From: Nocardioidaceae bacterium
GTDB lineage: Bacteria > Actinomycetota > Actinomycetes > Propionibacteriales > Nocardioidaceae
NCBI GenBank assembly: GCA_029266455.1
Contig: JAQSWV010000032.1
Coordinates: 1 to 33,557 of the forward strand
Length of the DNA stretch: 33,557 nt
Direction: 5' to 3'
In this document: one piece after another, positions 28,992-33,557 of the stretch
Layout: every line of letters begins with the position of its first letter
Numbering within the stretch: position 1 is the first letter of the stretch
Position numbers and translations under genes: made by a program
The notes under the pieces: model-generated
Seen by the model: the letters and a program-made list of their open reading frames with translations, nothing else
Told to the model about the DNA's origin: nothing
The model's database searches: none

Positions 28992-29477
28992 TCAGCCGAG
29001 CAGGACCTTGTTGCCCTCGACCCTGATCTGCTCCTCCTCCAGCGGGGTCTCGGCCGGTCCGTTGACCACGGACCCGTCCTCGGCGGAGAACGCACTGCCG
29101 TGGCAGCCGCAGTTGATGGTGTTGTCCGACACCGAGGACACCACACAGCCCTGATGGGTGCAGATCGCGCTGAAGGCCTTGAACTCGCCCCTCGCGGGCT
29201 GGGTGATGACGTACTGCCCCTCGACGATGACGCCACCACCCACGTCGACGTCGGTGGTACTGGTGAGCTGCTGCCCGCCCTGCCCGCCGCCATTGCCCCC
29301 ACTTCCGCCCCCGCTGTCGCCCCCGCTGCCCCCGTTCGCCTCTCCCTCGGAGCCGGAGGGCGCGGCCGGCTCGTCCTCGCTGCCACACGCGGCCAGCAGG
29401 CTGGCTGCGACCGCTCCCCCACCTGCACTACGGAGCAGGGTGCGCCGGCGAAGGAGCGAGTGGTCTGGATCCGCCAT
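28992..29477 (-). CDS. Rieske [2Fe-2S] lipoprotein, exported and membrane-anchored
   Basis: This is a small Rieske iron-sulfur protein predicted to be exported and lipid-anchored on the outer face of the membrane. The 161-residue precursor has an N-terminal [14 protein letters not shown] segment resembling a Tat signal, then LLAAC, a lipobox with C31 as the modification site. A glycine/serine-rich linker (about residues 45-70) follows. The Rieske domain holds ICTHQGCVV (C106, H108, C111) and NCGCHGSAF (C123, C125, H126); C106, H108, C123 and H126 are the probable ligands, and C111-C125 is the probable disulfide. The ATG at 29477 has GAGGA seven bases upstream. It lies between uvrC and uvrA with no obvious partner; an electron-transfer role is inferred and the donor is unknown. 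Confidence 0.92.
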   Translation of the reverse strand: MADPDHSLLRRRTLLRSAGGGAVAASLLAACGSEDEPAAPSGSEGEANGGSGGDSGGGSGGNGGGQGGQQLTSTTDVDVGGGVIVEGQYVITQPARGEFKAFSAICTHQGCVVSSVSDNTINCGCHGSAFSAEDGSVVNGPAETPLEEEQIRVEGNKVLLG

Positions 29478-29550
29478 GGTGCTTCCTCTCGACGATGGTG
29501 CCCGACGCGACGGGCGCTGATCCGATGATGCCTTGGCCACGAACGACACC

Positions 29551-32505
29551 TCAGGAGGCCTGCGCGGCGCGGCGCGTGGAGGTCTTCACCGCGCGGGCGG
29601 GCTTTCCGGCGGTGGTCACCTTTCGTTTCGGCCGGGGCTTCCTGGCCGGCGCCGGCGTCACCAGCGGGCGCAGGAACTCCCCGGTGTAGCTGGTGGCGTG
29701 CCCGGCGACCTCCTCCGGGGTGCCCTCCACCACGACGGTGCCGCCGCCGGTGCCGCCGTGCGGCCCCATGTCGACGATCCAGTCGCTGGTCTTGATGACG
29801 TCGAGGTTGTGCTCGATCACGATGACGGTGTTGCCCTTGTCGACCAGACTCTGCAGGACCCCTAACAGCTTGCGGATGTCCTCGAAGTGCAGACCGGTGG
29901 TGGGCTCGTCCAGGACGTAGACGGTGCTGCCGGTCGACCTCTTCTGGAGCTCGGAGGCGAGCTTGACGCGCTGCGCCTCACCTCCCGACAGCGTCGGGGC
30001 GGGCTGGCCGAGCCGGACGTAGCCGAGTCCGACCTCGGCGAGGGTGCGCAGGTGCCGGGCGATGGCGGGGATCGGCGCGAAGAAGTCGACGGCCTGCTCG
30101 ATCGGCATGTCCAGGATCTCGGCGATCGACTTGCCCTTGTAGTGGACCTCGAGGGTCTCCCGGTTGTAACGAGCGCCGTGGCAGACCTCGCACGGCACGT
30201 AGACGTCGGGCAGGAAGTTCATCTCGATCTTGATCGTGCCGTCACCCGAACAGGCCTCGCAGCGCCCGCCCTTGACGTTGAACGAGAACCGGCCGGGCTG
30301 GTAGCCGCGCACCTTGGCCTCGCTCGTCTGCGCGAACAGCTTGCGCACGTGGTCGAACACCCCCGTGTACGTGGCCGGGTTGGAGCGAGGGGTGCGACCG
30401 ATCGGTGACTGGTCCACATGGATCACCTTGTCGACGTACTGCGCGCCGGTGACCGTCCGGTGCCGGCCCGGCACGTCGCGCGCGCGGTAGATACGCTTGG
30501 CCAGCGCGCTGTAGAGGATGTCGTTGACCAGCGTGGACTTGCCCGATCCCGACACCCCCGTGACCGCGATGAACAGACCGAGGGGGAACGCCACGTCGAT
30601 GTCTTGCAGGTTGTGCTCCTTGGCCCCCTTGACGACCAGCTGACGCGAAGGGTCCCGCTGCCGCCGCACGAGCGGCAGTGGGATCTGCTCGCGCCCCGAC
30701 AGGTACGCACCGGTCAGTGAGTCGCGGGAGTCGAGCAGCTCCTGCACCGGTCCGGAGACCACCACCTGCCCGCCGTGCTCGCCCGCACCCGGGCCGATGT
30801 CGACGACCCAGTCGGCGCTGCGGATCGTGTCCTCGTCGTGCTCGACGACGATCAGCGTGTTCCCGAGGTCGCGGAGACGCAGGAGTGTCTCGATCAACCG
30901 GTGGTTGTCGCGCTGGTGGAGGCCGATGGACGGCTCGTCCAGGACGTACAGCACCCCGACGAGGCCGGCGCCGATCTGGGTGGCCAGCCGGATCCGTTGC
31001 GCCTCACCCCCGGACAGCGAGCCGGACGGGCGGTCGAGGGCCAGGTAGTCGAGACCCACGTCGAGCAGGAACCGCAGCCGCTCGTGGATCTCCTTGAGCA
31101 CCCGCTCGCCGATCTGACGCTCACGCGCGGTCATGTCGAGGCCGGCCAGCCACTGCGCCGCCCGGTCGACCGGCAGTGCGCAGATCTCGGCGATGTTGCG
31201 CTCGGTTCCGTCGATGCCCGTCATCGTGACGGCGCGCACGACCGGCTTGAGCCGGCTGCCGTCGCAGGCGGGGCACGAGACCTCGCGCATGAACCCTTCG
31301 AAACGCTCACGGCTGGTGTCGGTCTCGGCCTCGCCGTGCCGTCGCTCGACGTAGGGGATCACGCCCTCGAAGGTCGTCCAGTAGGAGCGTTGACGGCCGT
31401 AGCGGTTGGTGTACCGGACGTGCACCTGCTGCTCGTGCCCGTGCAGCAGCGCGCGCTGGGCGTCGGGCGGCAGGTCCGCGAAGGGGACGTCGACCGAGAA
31501 GCCCAGGTCATCCCCGAGCGCCGCCAGCATCCGACCGAAGTAGTCGGCCACGTTCGCCGAAGCCCACGGGGTGATCGCGCCCTCGGCGATCGACCTCCCG
31601 GGATCGGGCACCAGCAGCTCGGGATCGACCTCCATCCGGGTGCCCAGCCCGTGACACTCGACGCAGGCGCCATAGGGCGAGTTGAAGGAGAACGAGCGCG
31701 GCTCGAGCTCCTCGAACGACAGGTCGTCGTACAGGCACGCCAGATGCTCGGAGAAGGTACGCTCACGCTCCGGGTGGTCGGCCGGGAGGTCGACGAAGTC
31801 GAGCACGACAAGACCCTCGCCCAGGCGCAGGGCGGTCTCGACCGAGTCGGTCAGCCGCCGCTTGGCGCTCTGCTTCACCGCCAGCCGGTCGACGACCACC
31901 TCGATGGTGTGCTTCTTCTGCTTGGCCAGTCGGGGCGGCTCGGACAGCTGGTGCGTCTCGCCGTCGACCCGGACCCGGCTATACCCCTGGGTGGTGAGCG
32001 TGCGGAAGAGGTCGGAGTACTCCCCCTTCCGCCCGCGGATGACCGGGGCCAGCACCTGGAAGCGGGCGCCCTCGTCCAGCTCGAGCACGCGGTCGACGAT
32101 CTGCTGCGGCGTCTGCCGGGCGATGGGACGGCCGCAGGCCGGGCAGTGCGGCCGCCCCGCACGGGCGAACAGCAGGCGTAGGTAGTCGTAGACCTCCGTG
32201 ATCGTCCCGACCGTGGAGCGCGGGTTGCGGGAGGTGGACTTCTGGTCGATCGAAACCGCGGGCGAGAGGCCCTCGATGAAGTCGACGTCGGGTTTGTCCA
32301 TCTGGCCCAGGAACTGCCGCGCGTACGCCGACAGCGACTCGACGTAGCGTCGCTGGCCCTCGGCGAAGATCGTGTCGAAGGCGAGGCTGGACTTGCCGGA
32401 GCCGGAGAGCCCGGTGAACACGATCATCGCGTCGCGCGGCAGGTCCAGCGAGATGTCCTTCAAATTGTGCTCGCGGGCACCACGGACGACGAGACGGTCG
32501 GCCAC
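29551..32505 (-). CDS. uvrA: Excinuclease ABC subunit UvrA
   Basis: UvrA is the damage-recognition ATPase of nucleotide excision repair; it loads UvrB onto DNA. The 984-residue protein has two ABC modules. Walker [10 protein letters not shown] (from residue 32) and GVSGSGKST pair with signatures [12 protein letters not shown] and [12 protein letters not shown]. Zinc-binding cysteine pairs are seen in [15 protein letters not shown] and CPACDGSR in the first half, and CEACSGDG with [10 protein letters not shown] in the second. The GTG at 32505 ([17 protein letters not shown]) has AGGAG nine bases upstream and fits the family start. A TTG 17 codons further upstream lacks such a site. The last 30 residues are a lysine/arginine-rich tail. 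Confidence 0.98.
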   Translation of the reverse strand: MADRLVVRGAREHNLKDISLDLPRDAMIVFTGLSGSGKSSLAFDTIFAEGQRRYVESLSAYARQFLGQMDKPDVDFIEGLSPAVSIDQKSTSRNPRSTVGTITEVYDYLRLLFARAGRPHCPACGRPIARQTPQQIVDRVLELDEGARFQVLAPVIRGRKGEYSDLFRTLTTQGYSRVRVDGETHQLSEPPRLAKQKKHTIEVVVDRLAVKQSAKRRLTDSVETALRLGEGLVVLDFVDLPADHPERERTFSEHLACLYDDLSFEELEPRSFSFNSPYGACVECHGLGTRMEVDPELLVPDPGRSIAEGAITPWASANVADYFGRMLAALGDDLGFSVDVPFADLPPDAQRALLHGHEQQVHVRYTNRYGRQRSYWTTFEGVIPYVERRHGEAETDTSRERFEGFMREVSCPACDGSRLKPVVRAVTMTGIDGTERNIAEICALPVDRAAQWLAGLDMTARERQIGERVLKEIHERLRFLLDVGLDYLALDRPSGSLSGGEAQRIRLATQIGAGLVGVLYVLDEPSIGLHQRDNHRLIETLLRLRDLGNTLIVVEHDEDTIRSADWVVDIGPGAGEHGGQVVVSGPVQELLDSRDSLTGAYLSGREQIPLPLVRRQRDPSRQLVVKGAKEHNLQDIDVAFPLGLFIAVTGVSGSGKSTLVNDILYSALAKRIYRARDVPGRHRTVTGAQYVDKVIHVDQSPIGRTPRSNPATYTGVFDHVRKLFAQTSEAKVRGYQPGRFSFNVKGGRCEACSGDGTIKIEMNFLPDVYVPCEVCHGARYNRETLEVHYKGKSIAEILDMPIEQAVDFFAPIPAIARHLRTLAEVGLGYVRLGQPAPTLSGGEAQRVKLASELQKRSTGSTVYVLDEPTTGLHFEDIRKLLGVLQSLVDKGNTVIVIEHNLDVIKTSDWIVDMGPHGGTGGGTVVVEGTPEEVAGHATSYTGEFLRPLVTPAPARKPRPKRKVTTAGKPARAVKTSTRRAAQAS

Positions 32506-32638
32506 GAGGGCGTACTCCTGGGTCGGAGGGGGCGGAGAGGCGTCAGCAGCAGGCAACTCGAAGGTTAACCGTCGCCACCGACAGTCTGTTCCGCCCCGTC
32601 CGTCCGGGCGTCAGCCGCGGGCCTTCCGGGCTCCGTGG

Positions 32639-33007
32639 CTACCGGAGACCCAGCTTCTGCGAGCAGTGCGGCCAGGCGCCCCAGCCCTGGGCCCGCCTGA
32701 CCTTCTCGGCGGTCCTGATCTGTGCCTTCTTGCGGGCCTTGTCGGCGCGGTGGGCCATCTTCCGCCCCTTGAACGCGTCCCAGGTGGGGTCGGAGAACTG
32801 GAGGCCGCCGTAGTAGCCGTTGCCGGTGTTGATGTGCCAGCGGCCGCCCGACTCACACTGTGCCAGCTTGTTCCAGGTGCGGAGGGACGCGGCGTCGGCG
32901 CTGGTCGTGGCAGCACCTCCAACCAGCAGAAGCCCGGTGGTCAGGACTATCGAGGACGCGCCGGCAGCGAGGCTACGGGCGGTTCTGCGCAGGGGTGAAC
33001 GTGACAT
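32639..33007 (-). CDS. Secreted transglycosylase-like protein, Rpf family
   Basis: This encodes a small exported cell-wall hydrolase of the resuscitation-promoting factor/transglycosylase-like family, which cleaves peptidoglycan and helps dormant cells regrow. The 122-residue precursor has a signal peptide (RSPLRRTARS, then hydrophobic core to about 30) with cleavage likely at ADA-A near residue 39. The lysozyme-like domain begins WNKLAQCESGGRWHINTGNG, with E52 as catalytic acid, then YYGGLQFSDPTWDAF. C51 and C115 are placed for the family disulfide. A basic stretch (HRADKARKKAQ) follows. The ATG at 33007 has GAGAGG eight bases upstream. There is no LysM, G5 or long linker, so it is a minimal Rpf domain. 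A c-di-AMP riboswitch precedes it. Confidence 0.94.
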   Translation of the reverse strand: MSRSPLRRTARSLAAGASSIVLTTGLLLVGGAATTSADAASLRTWNKLAQCESGGRWHINTGNGYYGGLQFSDPTWDAFKGRKMAHRADKARKKAQIRTAEKVRRAQGWGAWPHCSQKLGLR

Positions 33008-33020
33008 GCGGGTACCTCTC

Positions 33021-33200
33021 CGCCGCCTGCGGGGTGAGCTGTCGGGTTCGGGCGGAGAGTGCCCGGCCGCGTGTGGTGCTGCGTGCGGCTTCACCCCAAG
33101 ACGTCGCACCGGCGCAGCAACGGTGCTGCGAGCCGATGGACGCCAAACTGCGTGGGTCCCCCACTCCCGCCCGGGATGCCTCTCGGTCGTCTGTGCGACC
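33021..33200 (-). ncRNA. c-di-AMP riboswitch (ydaO-yuaA type) upstream of the rpf-like gene
   Basis: Three conserved blocks of this riboswitch class are recognisable on the minus strand in the right order. They are GGGGGACCCA at 33162-33153, TTGGGGTGAAGCC at 33099-33087, and CCCGAACCCGACAGCT followed by CACCCCGCAGGCG at 33052-33024. A closing P1 stem can form between GTCGC (33199-33195) and GCGGC (33026-33022). The class senses cyclic di-AMP and in actinobacteria often precedes rpf and other cell-wall hydrolase genes, usually lowering expression when c-di-AMP is high. The 3' strand of P1 ends one base before the GAGAGG ribosome-binding site. The exact 5' boundary is approximate. Confidence 0.87.
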
Positions 33201-33246
33201 CGGACGGGCGGGACTCGGCGGACCCGGGATCGCAGAACTTCCGTCG

Positions 33247-33276
33247 AAGGTAGGCGGTGGACCCCCGGCTTGGCAA
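33247..33276 (-). promoter_or_regulatory. Promoter for the riboswitch-rpf transcript
   Basis: On the minus strand TTGCCA (33276-33271) and TACCTT (33252-33247) are separated by 18 nt. This is one of the best -35/-10 pairs in the window. Transcription would begin near 33240, about 40 nt before the riboswitch P1 stem, giving a leader of roughly 230 nt. Confidence 0.6.
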
Positions 33277-33428
33277 AGGCGTCGGGACAGAGGGGGCGTG
33301 CCGGGGCGAACCGGACACGGGCGTGACCGGCCCCCTAGGGTCGGAGTCCCGTGGCGAGTAGGCACGCATGCTGTGCCGGGGACAGCCGGATCGCTGGAGT
33401 CCGCAGCCGAACACAGACGAGGAGCACG

Positions 33429-33557
33429 GATGACGTACACCGGACAGGTGAGCGTGGGCGGTGACGCGGACGTCCGCGAGCTCGACCACCTCACCATCAC
33501 CAAGCTGGCCGTCGGGCCGATGCAGAACAACGCGTACCTGCTGCGCTGCCGCGAGAC
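33429..33557 (+). CDS. Metallo-beta-lactamase-fold hydrolase, N-terminal fragment
   Basis: Only the first 43 codons lie in the window. After a short variable start, the sequence LTITKLAVGPMQNNAYLLRC matches the first beta-strand region of glyoxalase II-like metallo-beta-lactamase proteins, where MxNNAYL/MxxNxYL is typical. The metal-binding HxHxDH motif would lie beyond the window edge. The ATG follows GAGGAG at a good spacing (GAGGAGCACGGATG). A gene of this family next to uvrA, on the opposite strand, is conserved in actinobacteria. Function beyond hydrolase fold cannot be stated. Confidence 0.8.

Larger units (their letters stand above)
33008..33428. other. 421-nt divergent intergenic region (riboswitch and promoters)
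   Basis: This gene-free stretch separates the rpf-like gene from the hydrolase. Its left half on the minus strand is a ydaO-type riboswitch, preceded by a promoter-like pair at 33247-33276. On the plus strand, CGGACA at 33312 and TAGGGT at 33336 (18-nt spacing) may be the hydrolase promoter. No additional protein gene is supported. Confidence 0.7.

Noticed and set aside
32555-32590. Possible LexA/SOS box before uvrA around TTCGAG and GGTTAACC
   Set aside because: The actinobacterial SOS box needs paired CGAAC/GTTCG half-sites with four bases between. Only one imperfect half is present.
32557-32638. Rho-independent terminator after the rpf-like gene
   Set aside because: Only a five-base-pair CGCCC/GGGCG stem with a nine-base loop and no T-run was found.

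Overview
The window comes from a high-GC actinobacterium. GC is high, codon third positions are almost all G or C, GTG starts are common, and the gene content is diagnostic: WhiA, RbpA, OpcA, an Rpf-type resuscitation factor and a SufR-led SUF operon. The order (suf / ABC-ctaA / ctaB / tkt-tal-pgi-zwf-opcA-pgl / rbpA-secG-tpiA-pgk-gap / whiA-yvcK-rapZ-uvrC / uvrA) is the conserved actinobacterial block also known from Mycobacterium and Streptomyces. A pgi inside the pentose-phosphate run and rbpA beside secG suggest Propionibacteriales (Nocardioides-like), but this is inference from synteny and no 16S is present.

Layout. 1-547 (+): a hypothetical protein. 553-7348 (-): sufR-sufB-sufD-Rieske ferredoxin-sufC-sufS-sufU-sufT, a complete Fe-S assembly operon with a likely SufR operator over the sufR start codon. 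7349-7684: a gene-free, repeat-rich leader. 7685-10424 (+): ABC ATPase, ABC permease and ctaA (heme A synthase), translationally coupled. 10373-11362 (-): ctaB (heme O synthase), converging on and overlapping ctaA. 11759-20137 (+): tkt, tal, pgi, zwf, opcA, pgl. 20173-25030 (-): whiA, gap, pgk, tpiA, secG, rbpA in transcription order. 25065-28968 (-): uvrC, rapZ, yvcK in transcription order. 28992-29477 (-): a Rieske-type lipoprotein. 29551-32505 (-): uvrA. 32639-33007 (-): a small secreted Rpf-like transglycosylase behind a c-di-AMP (ydaO-type) riboswitch. 33429-end (+): the start of a metallo-beta-lactamase-fold hydrolase.

How the genes work together. The left third builds Fe-S clusters and heme A for respiration. 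The centre is central carbon metabolism: oxidative and non-oxidative pentose phosphate steps plus lower glycolysis. Next to it sit regulators tied to carbon and cell-wall physiology (YvcK, RapZ, WhiA) and the polymerase factor RbpA. The right end holds nucleotide excision repair (uvrC, uvrA) and cell-wall resuscitation under a second-messenger riboswitch. Many neighbours share 1-4 nt stop/start overlaps (ATGA, GTGA or TGATG), which implies translational coupling.

Most of this is conserved housekeeping content. The less ordinary features are the riboswitch abutting the rpf ribosome-binding site, the SufR operator candidate, a near-identical promoter-like element shared by the ctaA and ctaB transcription units, and low-complexity repeat tails or extensions on OpcA, SufR and possibly CtaB. 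I found no phage, IS element, CRISPR array, rRNA or tRNA.
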